A stretch of DNA of 64,000 bases from an uncultured Alphaproteobacteria bacterium (GTDB lineage: Bacteria; Pseudomonadota; Alphaproteobacteria; HIMB59), in NCBI GenBank assembly GCA_902557145.1, contig CACDYZ010000006.1, positions 17,618-81,617 on the forward strand. Direction: 5' to 3'. Numbering within the stretch: position 1 is the stretch's first letter; every line of letters begins with the position of its first letter. The notes below the pieces were generated by a model. The model did no database searches. It was not told where the DNA came from and was given only the letters and a program-made list of their open reading frames with translations. The position numbers were made by a program, and so were the translations under genes. Shown piece after piece: positions 1 to 9,744 of this stretch.

Positions 1-520
1 CAACTTCAACTCTTGCTCCACTAATAATATCTTTTAATGAAAACTTAGAAAGAGAGCCATAATCTTTATATTTTTTTGCTTCAAATAATACATGTCCATT
101 CGAAATATAAGCGAATTTTTTGTCAATGAGCGATGTAATCATTTCGATCATTTTTGAAATATAATTTGTAGCTTTTGGTTCATGAGTTGGAGATAAAATT
201 GATAAAGAATTTAGATTTTGATGATATGTTTTTTGAGTAAGCTCAACCAACTCATCTGTCGTTATATTAAGCTCGTTTGCTTTATCTATAATTTTATCAT
301 CTATATCTGTGATATTTCTGACATAACATACTTTATCTTCTCCAAAAGTAAGTCTTAAAACTCTAAATAAAATATCAAAAATTATAATTGGTCTAAAGTT
401 ACCTATATGTGGATTACTATAAAGCGTAGGTCCACAAGCATACATCTTAACTGATGATGAGTTTATAGGTATAAATTTTTCTTTTTTTTTAGTTAAGGTA
501 TTGTAAAGATTAATATTCAT
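1..520 (-). CDS. cysS: Cysteinyl-tRNA synthetase, N-terminal part (cut by window edge)
   Basis: Cytoplasmic class I aminoacyl-tRNA synthetase charging tRNA-Cys. My translation of the minus strand from the ATG at 520 begins MNINLYNTLTKKKEKF. It then shows the zinc-Cys and HIGH region (YACGPTLYSNPHIGNFRP) and the usual NITDIDDKI segment, and stays open to base 1. About 173 residues of an expected ~450 are visible; the C-terminus lies outside the window. The start lies 11 bp inside the end of gltX, so the two synthetase genes are almost certainly co-transcribed and translationally coupled. Frame and motifs make the call firm. Confidence 0.94.
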   Translation of the reverse strand, partial: MNINLYNTLTKKKEKFIPINSSSVKMYACGPTLYSNPHIGNFRPIIIFDILFRVLRLTFGEDKVCYVRNITDIDDKIIDKANELNITTDELVELTQKTYHQNLNSLSILSPTHEPKATNYISKMIEMITSLIDKKFAYISNGHVLFEAKKYKDYGSLSKFSLKDIISGARVEV

Positions 521-1841
521 CTAGAATTTTTCTTAATCCTTCAAGCCCAAAATAATTATATAGATCTTTTACAGATGGGCCATTTTGGTTACCTGTTAAT
601 ATATAACGTGTATTAGTAAAAATATCTTTTTTTGAAAAGTTTTTGTCGATATTCATTATATGATTTACATATTCGTCAAAACTTAAATTTGAAAATCCAT
701 TTAAATTCTTAATTAAAATTTTTATAAAATCTTCTGAAGGTTTAACTTTGATTTCTCTTCTATTAATAATATTCCACAAATTTACAATATCCTCATATTT
801 GTCAACATTATGTTTAATTAGTTCCCACTCTATTTCCGTTAAGACTAGCTTTTTTAGTTCAGGAAATTCTTTATTTAAGTTTTCGAGGCTCATTGATCTT
901 AATGAATTTTTTTGGAAAAAATTGATTTTATGAATATCAATTTTAGGTAAATTTTTAGAAATATTTTCTAAGTTAAAATCTTTAAAATTATCAACTAATA
1001 TACTTTCAAAATCATGATCAGAATTAAGACCAAGAGAATATAAATAAGATAGTATGCTATTGACTGTGTAACCTTTTTTTTTAAATTGATTTAGTGAAAT
1101 TGAGTCTAAATTTCTTTTACTTAGTTTTGTTCCATCTTCATTAAGCATTAATGGATTATGTCCAAGTGAAGGTAAATCAGAATTTAAACTTTTGAATAAT
1201 TCTAGATGAATAGCTGAATTAGTAAGATGGTCTTCACCTCTTATAATATGAGATATATTCATATCTATATCATCAACTACACTGGGAAAGTGATAAAGGT
1301 AACTACCATCTGCCCTTCTTAAAACTGGATCGGATTGCGAAGCTAAGTCTACCTCTGTTTCTCCTTTTACCAAATCATTCCATTTAACTTTACTTTGTGA
1401 GAGCTTAAATCTCCAATAGGGCTGATTACCGTTTGAAATTTTATTCTCTATGTCATCTTTAGATAAATTCAAAGATGATCTATCATAGATTGGGGGTTTA
1501 CCAGCCTTTAGTAATAACTTTTTTTTAATTTCTAAATCTTCCGAAGACTCAAAACATGGGTAAACTAATTTCAAAGAAATTAAATGATCAAAAAGTTCAT
1601 TGTATCTATCAATTCTTTTACTTTGATAAAAAATTTCATCATAGTTAATTTTTAGCCATTCTAAATCAGAAGCAATAGATTTTACATACTCATCTTTACT
1701 TCTCTCTTGGTCAGTGTCATCATATCTTAAAATAAATTTACCATTATTTTTTTTTGAATATGCCCAATTTAAGAAACAAGATCTCATATTTCCAAGGTGT
1801 AAGTGACCTGTTGGGCTTGGTGCAAAACGCGTAACTATCAT
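510..1841 (-). CDS. gltX: Glutamyl-tRNA synthetase
   Basis: Class I synthetase charging tRNA-Glu (possibly also tRNA-Gln, since many alphaproteobacteria use the amidotransferase route). The HIGH-type motif is HLHLGN at residues 13-18 and the KMSKS-type loop is KLSKR at 239-243, within a Rossmann catalytic domain. The remaining part is the helical anticodon-binding region. At 443 aa it is slightly shorter than the usual 460-490. The ATG at 1841 directly abuts the stop of the upstream phosphoribosyltransferase gene (1842), and the 3' end overlaps cysS by 11 bp. Alphaproteobacteria often carry two gltX copies; which paralogue this is cannot be decided here. Confidence 0.95.
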   Translation of the reverse strand: MIVTRFAPSPTGHLHLGNMRSCFLNWAYSKKNNGKFILRYDDTDQERSKDEYVKSIASDLEWLKINYDEIFYQSKRIDRYNELFDHLISLKLVYPCFESSEDLEIKKKLLLKAGKPPIYDRSSLNLSKDDIENKISNGNQPYWRFKLSQSKVKWNDLVKGETEVDLASQSDPVLRRADGSYLYHFPSVVDDIDMNISHIIRGEDHLTNSAIHLELFKSLNSDLPSLGHNPLMLNEDGTKLSKRNLDSISLNQFKKKGYTVNSILSYLYSLGLNSDHDFESILVDNFKDFNLENISKNLPKIDIHKINFFQKNSLRSMSLENLNKEFPELKKLVLTEIEWELIKHNVDKYEDIVNLWNIINRREIKVKPSEDFIKILIKNLNGFSNLSFDEYVNHIMNIDKNFSKKDIFTNTRYILTGNQNGPSVKDLYNYFGLEGLRKILDEY

Positions 1842-2966
1842 TTAACTTTTTTTAAGTAGGTATTCTCTTGAAACTTTTACTCTAGAGGTATTACCATATT
1901 TTATAATATCAGCTGTTGCATAAGTTTCTGACCATTTTTCTGGAAGGTAACTGCCCGTTCCTATTATATCTATTGGGGCCTTTGCTAGCGACATTGCTTT
2001 ACATTTTTCGTTAGTAAATCCACTTGAGGCAATAATTTTAACCTTTTTAAAGCCAAAATTATCAAGTTGAGCTCTTAAATACCACAATGAAGCAGCTGAA
2101 ACTCCTGGGCCAACTAAGTGTCTTAACTCTTTATCAGATCTATAATCTTTTATTGATCCAGGCGCATGTTTTTCTAAGACTTCATAAGATTTTGAAGTAT
2201 CTAGATTCTCAATAAATCTTCCACTTGGTGTATCCAATCTAATCATTACTTTTCCTGCTTTAGACAGCTTATCAAAGTAATTGCATACTTGTATTGAGTC
2301 AGTAATTTCTTTGCCAAAATAATCTGGTAAAACAACTAAATCATTTTTGGGAAATGTTTGATGAAACATTTTTACTGCCTCAAGAGTAGATCCGGCATAT
2401 CCTATTAGAGCGTGAGGCATTGTCCCTAATGCTTTGTTAGATTGAAAAAAATGTGAAGTTGCTTCAATAGAAGTTCCAATAAAACCTTTTGCTTTCTTTT
2501 TTTTTGCTGATTTAGAGCCAACTGATGCTGCATAGGACATTAATTCTGACATCTCTGAGCCTGCACAATGTCTTGCATCCATTGCTATAAAAGAGGTTTT
2601 AGGTAGGTCAAAACACATTTGATATGCGTTTGCAGCTGCTATACAAGCAGGACCAATTTTTTGGAGGAGTAAAGTCTCTAGATCCACAATATGTTTAAAC
2701 GAACCTCTGATATAAAGTATTGGTTCGCCAGCTCCAAAGTGATCTCCCTCTTTAAAGGGACTTGAAGTTTTAACTTTTATACCTCTATCTTCAGATATTT
2801 GTTTTATCCAATTGATAGCTAATTTTAATGCTATGATACCTGGTCTACGAATAAAGATGGCATAAGTAACGTTTATGTCTCCATACTTTTGAATAATTTT
2901 TTTTGTTTTTAAAAAATAATTATCGGTGTAATTATTAATTAAGTCTGAATTTGTTTTTTTATTCAT
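1842..2966 (-). CDS. pncB: Nicotinate phosphoribosyltransferase (PncB-type)
   Basis: Predicted to make nicotinate mononucleotide from nicotinate and PRPP in NAD salvage. Family signatures seen are the GTMPHAL block at 181-187, whose His185 matches the phosphorylated histidine of the family, the IRLDTPSGR segment at 242-250, ASSGFTNEK at 313-321 and the IGTGS phosphate-binding turn at 335-339. At 374 aa it is close to bacterial members but shorter than E. coli PncB (400). A nicotinamide-using relative is possible. It lies between the DAHP synthase gene (14 bp gap) and gltX (no gap) on the same strand; no functional link to them is evident. Confidence 0.85.
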   Translation of the reverse strand: MNKKTNSDLINNYTDNYFLKTKKIIQKYGDINVTYAIFIRRPGIIALKLAINWIKQISEDRGIKVKTSSPFKEGDHFGAGEPILYIRGSFKHIVDLETLLLQKIGPACIAAANAYQMCFDLPKTSFIAMDARHCAGSEMSELMSYAASVGSKSAKKKKAKGFIGTSIEATSHFFQSNKALGTMPHALIGYAGSTLEAVKMFHQTFPKNDLVVLPDYFGKEITDSIQVCNYFDKLSKAGKVMIRLDTPSGRFIENLDTSKSYEVLEKHAPGSIKDYRSDKELRHLVGPGVSAASLWYLRAQLDNFGFKKVKIIASSGFTNEKCKAMSLAKAPIDIIGTGSYLPEKWSETYATADIIKYGNTSRVKVSREYLLKKS

Positions 2967-2980
2967 AATGAATAAGAAAA

Positions 2981-4330
2981 CTAATTCATTTCACCGTTTG
3001 ATAATAAGTCAGCTAGTAAAAATGAGAGTTCTAATGATTGATTTACATTTAACCTTGGGTCACAAAAAGTATGGTATCTATCCCCTAAGTTTTCATCTTT
3101 AATATCATCAGGTCCTCCGACACATTCAGTTACATTTAAACCAGTTAATTCTAAGTGTACACCTCCTGCGACTGTGCCTTCTGATTTATGAATTTCAAAA
3201 AAAGATTGAATTTCTCTAAATATATTCTCAGTGGCTCTTGTCTTATAACCTGATTTGCTTGTAGATGTATTACCATGCATAGGATCGCATATCCAAGTAA
3301 GGTTCACTCCAAGTTTATTAATTTCTTTCAATAAATTAGGGAAGTTTGCGTTAATTTTTTCTGCTCCCATTCTAATAATAAGTGTTAGTCTACCGCCTTC
3401 GTTTTCAGGGTTAAGTATTTCAATATTTCTTTTTAGATCATCAACTGTTGTGGATGGTCCTACTTTTAAACCAAGAGGGTTCTTGATACCACTTAAATAA
3501 TGTATATGTGCCCCGTCAGGATCTCTAGTTCTGTCTCCTACCCACAAAAAATGAGAATTAACATTGTACCATTCCCCTGTTGTACTATCTATTCTAGTAA
3601 AAGCCTGTTCATAAGGCAAAAGAAGAGCCTCATGACTGGTATAAAAATCTGTTTCTCTTAGTTCTCTTGTATTTTTTTCATTTACACCACATGCGTTCAT
3701 GAATTTAATACTGTCTGCAATTTTTTCAGATAATTCTTTAAATTTTTTTGTTGTGTCAAAATTATCAGCAAAGTCTAAATTCCATTTATTTAATTGTGTC
3801 AAGCTAGCAAAACCACCTTGAGCAAAAGCTCTTAATAAATTTAAAGTTGATGCTGAGTGATTATAAGCTCTAATCATTCTCTTAGGGTCTGGTTCTCTAG
3901 AGGACTCATTAAACTCAAATGAATTGATGATATCTCCTCTATAGCTAGGCAATTTCTGACCATTTTTTTCTTCAAAATCCGAACTTCTAGGCTTTGCGAA
4001 TTGACCGCCCATTCTTCCTAATTTAACAACTGGTTTATTAGTTGCAAAAGTTAAAACTACGGACATTTGTAGAAGTAATTTAAAATTATCTCTAATTGTA
4101 TTAGGATTTAATTCTTGGAAACTTTCAGCACAGTCACCACCTTGTAAATAAAAAGACTCACCTTTTTGAACTTGATGGATTTGAGATTTTAAAGATCTAG
4201 TCTCACCAGCAAATATTAAGGGAGGCATAGATGATAATTCATTTATCACGGAGTCTAATTTGTTTTGATCAGCGTAAGCAGGCATTTGCTTAGCTTCAAA
4301 TTTCTTCCAACTATCTTTGGTCCATTTCAT
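2981..4330 (-). CDS. Class II 3-deoxy-7-phosphoheptulonate (DAHP) synthase
   Basis: First enzyme of the shikimate pathway: condenses phosphoenolpyruvate and erythrose 4-phosphate to DAHP. The 449-aa length and the class II (plant-like) signatures fit. These are WTKDSWKKF at the N-terminus, the GGDCAESF metal-binding block near residue 63, the KLGRMGGQFAKPRS segment, WVGDRTRDPDGAH, and the CDPMHGNT and GGVHLELTG metal and substrate loops. It is a complete enzyme, unrelated in sequence to the AroF/G/H class I enzymes of E. coli. The ATG at 4330 has a 44-bp gap to the upstream hypothetical gene. Confidence 0.93.
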   Translation of the reverse strand: MKWTKDSWKKFEAKQMPAYADQNKLDSVINELSSMPPLIFAGETRSLKSQIHQVQKGESFYLQGGDCAESFQELNPNTIRDNFKLLLQMSVVLTFATNKPVVKLGRMGGQFAKPRSSDFEEKNGQKLPSYRGDIINSFEFNESSREPDPKRMIRAYNHSASTLNLLRAFAQGGFASLTQLNKWNLDFADNFDTTKKFKELSEKIADSIKFMNACGVNEKNTRELRETDFYTSHEALLLPYEQAFTRIDSTTGEWYNVNSHFLWVGDRTRDPDGAHIHYLSGIKNPLGLKVGPSTTVDDLKRNIEILNPENEGGRLTLIIRMGAEKINANFPNLLKEINKLGVNLTWICDPMHGNTSTSKSGYKTRATENIFREIQSFFEIHKSEGTVAGGVHLELTGLNVTECVGGPDDIKDENLGDRYHTFCDPRLNVNQSLELSFLLADLLSNGEMN

Positions 4331-4374
4331 GAGGCAGAGATTATATTGTTATATATATCAAATAAAAGAGATTA

Positions 4375-5646
4375 TTAGATTTTCGATTTAAAAGGCCAAA
4401 TTTTGGGTAACTTTAATTTAGGCAATGATGGCTCATAACCAGTGGCATAAAAATTATCAATACTTGATTGTTTATTATCTGAGTACTTTAAATTACTATC
4501 AGAAACATTAGTTATTCCAATATTGTCAACTATATCAACAGTTGTAATTAGACCGTGATTATCAACGATATAATAACATTTATCTAAATTTAAATAATCA
4601 TATGAACTTTTGCTAATTTGATGGGTATTTTTGTTTGAAATCTCTGAAAGTAAAATGACATTTATTGTGTTTTTAAGCTTGTATTTATCAGAGAGAATAT
4701 AAGTATCATCGTTCTTAAGAAGATCATGAATATGCTTTTTATTATTTAGTTTAATATTTGGAAAAAAAGTACCTTTTGATAAATAACTCGGGTATTGATT
4801 GTCATCTATAATATTAGAAAAATAATTATTTTGTTTATTAAAATTATTATTAATTTCTAATACTTGATTTGAAAATATGTAACATTTATTAAATCTTAAT
4901 AAAAATTTAAATATTATTAACGATATAAATTTTGGAAAAAAGTTATAAAAATTAAAGAAAAGAATATTAATATAATAATTATTGTTATTACTAGAATTGT
5001 ATATAGATTTTTCATCTAACATATTTAAGCTTAAAAGATTAACAAGTTCAAAACACATACCTAAATAGGATTTATTTTTAATAAAAATACCTTTAGAATT
5101 CTCATTTGCATAAAGTATTGATAGATTAGTTGGAACTTTAATTTTAATAAGATCACTCTCTTGAATTTTTTTATTAGTAATCTTCTTAACATATTTTTTT
5201 ATAAGTGATAAATTTTCAGAAAAAAAATGTATTGTACTGTCATTAGGAAAAACAATATTAATTTTTTTGTATTTTAAATTTGTAAAAATGGATGAGCAGT
5301 ATTTATGTTTAATGTCTTTAATTTCAAATTTATAAAAGTTTCTGTAATCTGTTGTTTCAATTTTTATATCAGGATTGTTACTTTTAGAGGGGTAACTAAT
5401 ATCATTAATTAGATATATTATTTGCTCCCCAGTTATGGGTTCTCTAGTAAATAACTTTGATTTATTAATAATGCCGTATGTATCTAAAGTTACTGAGTTC
5501 AATATTTTTGAATTGCACTTATCCTGAGGTATAAAAATACCCTCAGTGATATTTTTTTTTTCTGAATTTAATGAAATTTTATGTTTAACACCAAAGTGTG
5601 CGTCTATAAGAGCTGCTAATATTTCATTATCAACTTCAATTTGCAT
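4375..5646 (-). CDS. Hypothetical protein with low-complexity Asn/Ile/Phe-rich centre
   Basis: Not recognised. It is a 423-aa frame with an ATG at 5646. The first ~95 residues (MQIEVDNEILAALIDAHFG..., later FTREPITGEQIIYLI) look like an ordered alpha/beta domain. Residues ~225-300 are very rich in Asn, Tyr, Ile and Phe and include a hydrophobic stretch (INILFFNFYNFFPKFISLII). The C-terminus is proline- and lysine-rich (LPKLKLPKIWPFKSKI). I see no signal peptide or catalytic motif. It sits 17 bp downstream of glmS on the same strand, so co-transcription with glmU-glmS is likely. The composition suggests relaxed constraint or very fast divergence, but the frame is uninterrupted, which argues for a real gene. 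Confidence 0.7.
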   Translation of the reverse strand: MQIEVDNEILAALIDAHFGVKHKISLNSEKKNITEGIFIPQDKCNSKILNSVTLDTYGIINKSKLFTREPITGEQIIYLINDISYPSKSNNPDIKIETTDYRNFYKFEIKDIKHKYCSSIFTNLKYKKINIVFPNDSTIHFFSENLSLIKKYVKKITNKKIQESDLIKIKVPTNLSILYANENSKGIFIKNKSYLGMCFELVNLLSLNMLDEKSIYNSSNNNNYYINILFFNFYNFFPKFISLIIFKFLLRFNKCYIFSNQVLEINNNFNKQNNYFSNIIDDNQYPSYLSKGTFFPNIKLNNKKHIHDLLKNDDTYILSDKYKLKNTINVILLSEISNKNTHQISKSSYDYLNLDKCYYIVDNHGLITTVDIVDNIGITNVSDSNLKYSDNKQSSIDNFYATGYEPSLPKLKLPKIWPFKSKI

Positions 5647-5663
5647 AATTAATATTTTTTTGA

Positions 5664-7460
5664 TTACTCAACAGTAACTGATTTAGCCAAATTCCTAGGT
5701 TGATCAATATCAGTACCTTCATTAAGAGCAAAATAGTATGAAATGAGTTGAAGAGGAATAGTATAAATGAAAGGTGTGTCAATAAAGTTTTCTTTTGGAA
5801 GAATCACATGATGAGTATTTGTTGATTTATCAGAATTATCTACACTCGATAAAATTATAACTTTTCCATTTCTTGCAACTATTTCCTCAGCATTAGAAAT
5901 AGATTTTTCATATAGTTCATTGTCTGGTGATAAACATATCGTTAATGATTTTTTATCAATTAACGCGATTGGACCATGTTTCATCTCCCCTCCAGGAAAG
6001 CCCTCGCTGTGCATATAAGATATTTCTTTCAATTTTAGAGATCCTTCTAATGCAATAGGATATACAATATTTCTGCCTATAAAGTAGCATGTATCAGATT
6101 GACTCAATTTTTTTGAAATTTTTTTTGCGTCAGATGTAAAATCTTTTACTAATTTCTTAAGTTTAGAGGGTAGTAATTTTAAAATTTTTATATTTTTATT
6201 GTAATCTCTAATAGTAATAGCATTAGTCATTTTTCCAATTTCAATAGATAGGTTAGCTAAGCTTAAAATTTGACAAGTAAATGCCTTTGTAGAAGCTACA
6301 CCAACTTCTTTCAAGGCATATGTAGGAATAGTTACATCGGCCTCTCTTACCATACTACTTTGTAAGGAATTAGTAATTACTATAGAAGAGTGTTTATTTT
6401 TTTTTACATATTTCAAAGCCATCAAAGTATCCATAGTTTCTCCAGATTGAGATATAAAAATAAATAATATTTTATCTTCTTTATTAATTTTTTTATATCG
6501 AAGTTCAGAGGCTAATTCTGATGAAGTATCTAAATTAGTAAATTTATTGAAATAATACTCTCCAACTAGGCATGCATGATATGCTGTACCACAACCTACA
6601 AAAATGACTTTTTTATTTAAAAATAAATTTTTATATTTACTTTCAAAGTCATGAAAGAATTCCTCTGAATAATTTTTTTGTGTTGTTTTTAAAACCTCTG
6701 GCTGCTCGTGTATCTCCTTAAGCATGTAATGTTGGTATTTTCCTTTATCATAAGGATTTTGTTTAATTTCATTTTTTTCAAAAATAATTTTAGCTTTATT
6801 TAAGCTCGATATTTTAGACTGTTGTATTTTAATAATGTCTCCATCTTTAAGATGGTAAATTTTGTTACTATATTCTGTCAAGATTGAGGAGTCTGAACAG
6901 ATAAAAGATGAGCCTTTATTATGAGAAAGAGCAATTGGGCTTCCATTTTTTAATAAGTAAAAACAATTATTTTTTTTGATAAAAATAACAAAAGCAAAGT
7001 TTCCTTTAATCACAGATCTAAAAACTCTTATTGCCTCATCTGGATTTTTGTATTTATTTACCAAGTATGTAAGAAAATAAAAACTGATTTCAGTATCTGA
7101 TTGAAGATTTTTTGGAATTTCAACAAATCTATTTTGAATTTTTCTGTAATTTTCAATTATACCATTGCAAACTAAAGTAAGATCATCATTTGCAAATGGA
7201 TGGGCATTATTTTTGCTAACAACGCCATGTGTTGCCCATCTGGTATGGCCTATAACTCCATAGAAATTTTTATCTGATACATTTTGAGATTTATTTTTTA
7301 GTGCAGATATTTTTCCAACACTTTTTATTGTTTTAATTCGATCTTTTGAGAATAAAGAAATACCAGCAGAGTCATATCCTCGATATTCCAACTTTTTTAA
7401 AATATCTATTGAATTATTCTTTAAAGAAGTTGAATTTAAGATACCGACTATGCCACACAT
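5664..7460 (-). CDS. glmS: Glutamine-fructose-6-phosphate aminotransferase (isomerizing)
   Basis: Makes glucosamine 6-phosphate from fructose 6-phosphate and glutamine, the entry to UDP-GlcNAc, peptidoglycan and lipid A. It begins MCGIVG with the catalytic Cys2 of the class II glutamine amidotransferase domain, followed by the GHTRWATHG loop (~71-79). Two SIS isomerase domains follow (FISQSGETMDT; YMHSEGFPGGEMKHGP). It ends with the conserved DQPRNLAKSVTVE tail, at the typical length of 598 aa. The ATG overlaps the stop of glmU by one base (TAATG), so the consecutive pathway genes glmU-glmS are translationally coupled. I see no glmS ribozyme, as expected outside Gram-positives. Confidence 0.97.
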   Translation of the reverse strand: MCGIVGILNSTSLKNNSIDILKKLEYRGYDSAGISLFSKDRIKTIKSVGKISALKNKSQNVSDKNFYGVIGHTRWATHGVVSKNNAHPFANDDLTLVCNGIIENYRKIQNRFVEIPKNLQSDTEISFYFLTYLVNKYKNPDEAIRVFRSVIKGNFAFVIFIKKNNCFYLLKNGSPIALSHNKGSSFICSDSSILTEYSNKIYHLKDGDIIKIQQSKISSLNKAKIIFEKNEIKQNPYDKGKYQHYMLKEIHEQPEVLKTTQKNYSEEFFHDFESKYKNLFLNKKVIFVGCGTAYHACLVGEYYFNKFTNLDTSSELASELRYKKINKEDKILFIFISQSGETMDTLMALKYVKKNKHSSIVITNSLQSSMVREADVTIPTYALKEVGVASTKAFTCQILSLANLSIEIGKMTNAITIRDYNKNIKILKLLPSKLKKLVKDFTSDAKKISKKLSQSDTCYFIGRNIVYPIALEGSLKLKEISYMHSEGFPGGEMKHGPIALIDKKSLTICLSPDNELYEKSISNAEEIVARNGKVIILSSVDNSDKSTNTHHVILPKENFIDTPFIYTIPLQLISYYFALNEGTDIDQPRNLAKSVTVE

Positions 7461-8740
7461 TATTTATTTATGTTGATTTTATTTTTCTGTTTTGATCTTG
7501 CGATAGAAAAGTGATTACTTGGTATAGTTTTAGTTATTACAGAGCCTGCTGCGATGTAAGCTTTACTTCCTATTTTGACTGGGGCAATAATAGTGGTATT
7601 TGAACCAATAAATGTGTTATCACCTATTTTGCATTTAAGTTTATTTTTTCCATCATAATTACATGTAATAGTACCGGCTCCAATATTACTATTTCCTCCA
7701 ACAGTTGTGTCTCCTATATAGCTTAAGTGATTTACTTTTACCCCTTTGGATAATTTTGATTTTTTAATCTCAACAAAATTACCTATTTTTACGTTATCTG
7801 CTATGTCTGCTTCGGGTCTTATTCTTGCATAAGGTCCAATGGAACAATTTCTACCTATTGATGAGTTTTCAATATAGGAGAATGATTTGATAATAGTTTC
7901 ACTTTTGATATTTACATTTTTTTTAATGACTACATTTGGTTCAATTACTACTCCTGGGGATATGTTTACATTACTCTCTATATAAACCGTCTCAGGATGA
8001 ATAATTCTTACACCGCTATCTAATAAATTTTTCTTTATAAAATTTTGAGATTGTATTTCTAGTTGGTTTAATTCTTTTAATGTATTGGCTCCTGATATCT
8101 CATTAGATTCATTCAAAAAAGCACTTATTTTGAGATTTTTGTTTACACAAATATTTACTAAATCTGTTACATAAAATTCATTCTTAATTTTATTTTTTTT
8201 TATTAATTCTAAATTTCTTAAAGCTTTTTTTGAAATAAGAAATATACCAGTATTTATTTCATTGATTGATTTCTCGTCTTTTGAACAATCATTTTCTTCG
8301 GTAATTTTAATAAATGATTTGTTTTCCCTAATGATCCTTCCGTATCCTTTTGGATTATCTACATTTTGTGTGAGAACTGATAAATCGACATTTGACTTAA
8401 CACCTTTAGAGAGAAATTTAGAGAGTATCTTATAATCAAAAATAGGTGTGTCAGCTAATGTTAATAAATAGAAATCAAATTTTTTGTTATGCTTGTAAAA
8501 CTGCTTTAAAGCTCCACCTGTGCCATCAATAGGATTTTGAATAAATATATTATTATTAAAATATTGTTTATTAGCTTTACTTGACACAATAAATGTTTTT
8601 TTTACTTGTTTGATTTTTTTGAGTGCATCTATATTAAATTGTATTAACGCTTTACCAGAAATTTCATGTAAAAATTTTGGTTTAGATGATTTAAACCTTT
8701 TGCTTTTTCCAGCAGAAAGAATAATGGCGCAAATATTCAT
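7460..8740 (-). CDS. glmU: Bifunctional GlcNAc-1-P uridyltransferase / GlcN-1-P acetyltransferase
   Basis: Completes UDP-GlcNAc synthesis. The N-terminal nucleotidyltransferase domain starts ILSAGKSKRFKSSKPKFLHE, a divergent form of the LAAGxGTRMxSxxPK signature. The C-terminal left-handed beta-helix shows hexapeptide repeats from about residue 245 (SGVRIIHPETVYI..., GPYARIRPEADI, NFVEIKKS, LSYIGDTTVGGNSNIGAGTITCNYDG). At 426 aa it is ~30 residues shorter than E. coli GlmU, mostly at the C-terminal tail. ATG at 8740. It is the first gene of the leftward run and is divergent from tsaC across 65 bp. Confidence 0.95.
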   Translation of the reverse strand: MNICAIILSAGKSKRFKSSKPKFLHEISGKALIQFNIDALKKIKQVKKTFIVSSKANKQYFNNNIFIQNPIDGTGGALKQFYKHNKKFDFYLLTLADTPIFDYKILSKFLSKGVKSNVDLSVLTQNVDNPKGYGRIIRENKSFIKITEENDCSKDEKSINEINTGIFLISKKALRNLELIKKNKIKNEFYVTDLVNICVNKNLKISAFLNESNEISGANTLKELNQLEIQSQNFIKKNLLDSGVRIIHPETVYIESNVNISPGVVIEPNVVIKKNVNIKSETIIKSFSYIENSSIGRNCSIGPYARIRPEADIADNVKIGNFVEIKKSKLSKGVKVNHLSYIGDTTVGGNSNIGAGTITCNYDGKNKLKCKIGDNTFIGSNTTIIAPVKIGSKAYIAAGSVITKTIPSNHFSIARSKQKNKININK

Positions 8741-8767
8741 AAAGTTGTAAAATAATATTAATTAATC

Positions 8768-8795
8768 TTAACAGAATACTAAAAATATATCTAAT
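8768..8795 (+). promoter_or_regulatory. Candidate sigma-70-type promoter for tsaC
   Basis: In the 65-bp gap between glmU and tsaC the plus strand reads TTAACA (8768-8773), a 16-bp spacer, then TCTAAT (8790-8795). Each hexamer matches the consensus at 5 of 6 positions. The tsaC ATG is only 10 bp further on, so the 5' leader would be a few nucleotides. In a sequence this AT-rich chance matches are common, so this is only a candidate. Confidence 0.35.
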
Positions 8796-8805
8796 TATGT
8801 AAATT

Positions 8806-9744
8806 ATGCCCATAGTAATAAAAAGAGACTCATCAGAGGAACTTACTCGTTTCATAAAGACTAAACTACTCAGATATGATTTAGTTGTTTTGCCTACAGA
8901 GACTGTATATGGATTAGCTGGTTTAGGAACTAGTGTAAAATCAGCCAAAAAGATTTATTTATTAAAAAAAAGACCCTTAAATAAAAAACTAATATTTCAT
9001 TGTTCAAATTTAAAGATGGTTAATAAATTCTTCAAGTTGGATGATGAAAATTCAATTTTAGGTAAAAAATTTTGGCCTGGACCACTGACACTTGTCTTAA
9101 AAAGAAGGTCAAAAGAAATACCCTTATCATTGACCTTAAATAATGAATGTGCTGTAAGAATTCCTAATAATAAATTTACACTTAATTTGATAGATAAATT
9201 AGGTAAGCCACTTGTAATGCCGTCTGCAAATAAATTTAAACAATTAAGCCCCATAAATAGTGAAATGGTTTTTAAACAATTTATTGATACGAATTTATTA
9301 ATTATTGATGATGGAAAATGTAAAGTTGGTATAGAGTCAACTCTGATCAAAATATCTAACCATAAACTTAAAATCATCAGACCAGGACTAATTTCATTAG
9401 AGAATATAAAAAAAATTTTACCCTATATGCTTATTAGCAAGAGAGGTAAAAATTTAAATTTTTCTGGGACTTCAAAAAAACATTATTCTCCAAAGAAAAA
9501 AATATATTTAAATGTTAAACAGTTAAAAAAAAAATCAGCTTTTATTAACTTTGGAATGGATAAAAAAGGCCAATTTAAAAATTTAAGTAGAATAGGAAAC
9601 CTTAGAGAAGCAGCCCAAAATCTCTATCATTTTATCTATTTGGCAGATAATAATGATTTGTACGAGAACATAAGCATTGCACCTATTCCATATAAAAAAA
9701 TAGGTTTGGCTATAAATGATAGGTTACTAAGAGCATCTAAATGA
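8806..9744 (+). CDS. tsaC: L-threonylcarbamoyladenylate synthase (Sua5-type TsaC)
   Basis: Makes threonylcarbamoyl-AMP from threonine, bicarbonate and ATP for the t6A modification of ANN-decoding tRNAs. The YrdC fold is recognisable from LPTETVYGL (29-37), KRPLNKKL (55-62), FWPGPLTLVL (89-98) and the MPSAN block (138-142). Beyond residue ~215 there is a Sua5 C-terminal domain introduced by GTSKKHYSP (221-229), which makes this the long Sua5 form rather than the short E. coli TsaC. ATG at 8806, divergent from glmU. Its stop overlaps the next gene's ATG by 4 bp (ATGA). Confidence 0.93.
   Translation: MPIVIKRDSSEELTRFIKTKLLRYDLVVLPTETVYGLAGLGTSVKSAKKIYLLKKRPLNKKLIFHCSNLKMVNKFFKLDDENSILGKKFWPGPLTLVLKRRSKEIPLSLTLNNECAVRIPNNKFTLNLIDKLGKPLVMPSANKFKQLSPINSEMVFKQFIDTNLLIIDDGKCKVGIESTLIKISNHKLKIIRPGLISLENIKKILPYMLISKRGKNLNFSGTSKKHYSPKKKIYLNVKQLKKKSAFINFGMDKKGQFKNLSRIGNLREAAQNLYHFIYLADNNDLYENISIAPIPYKKIGLAINDRLLRASK

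Noticed and set aside
4831..5000. Possible simple repeat in the hypothetical gene
   Set aside because: AT-rich codons for Asn, Ile and Tyr; no regular repeat unit could be defined.
8691..8948. 85-aa minus-strand frame across the glmU/tsaC gap
   Set aside because: It lies opposite tsaC and overlaps the glmU start; no family features, and tsaC is secure. Antisense shadow.
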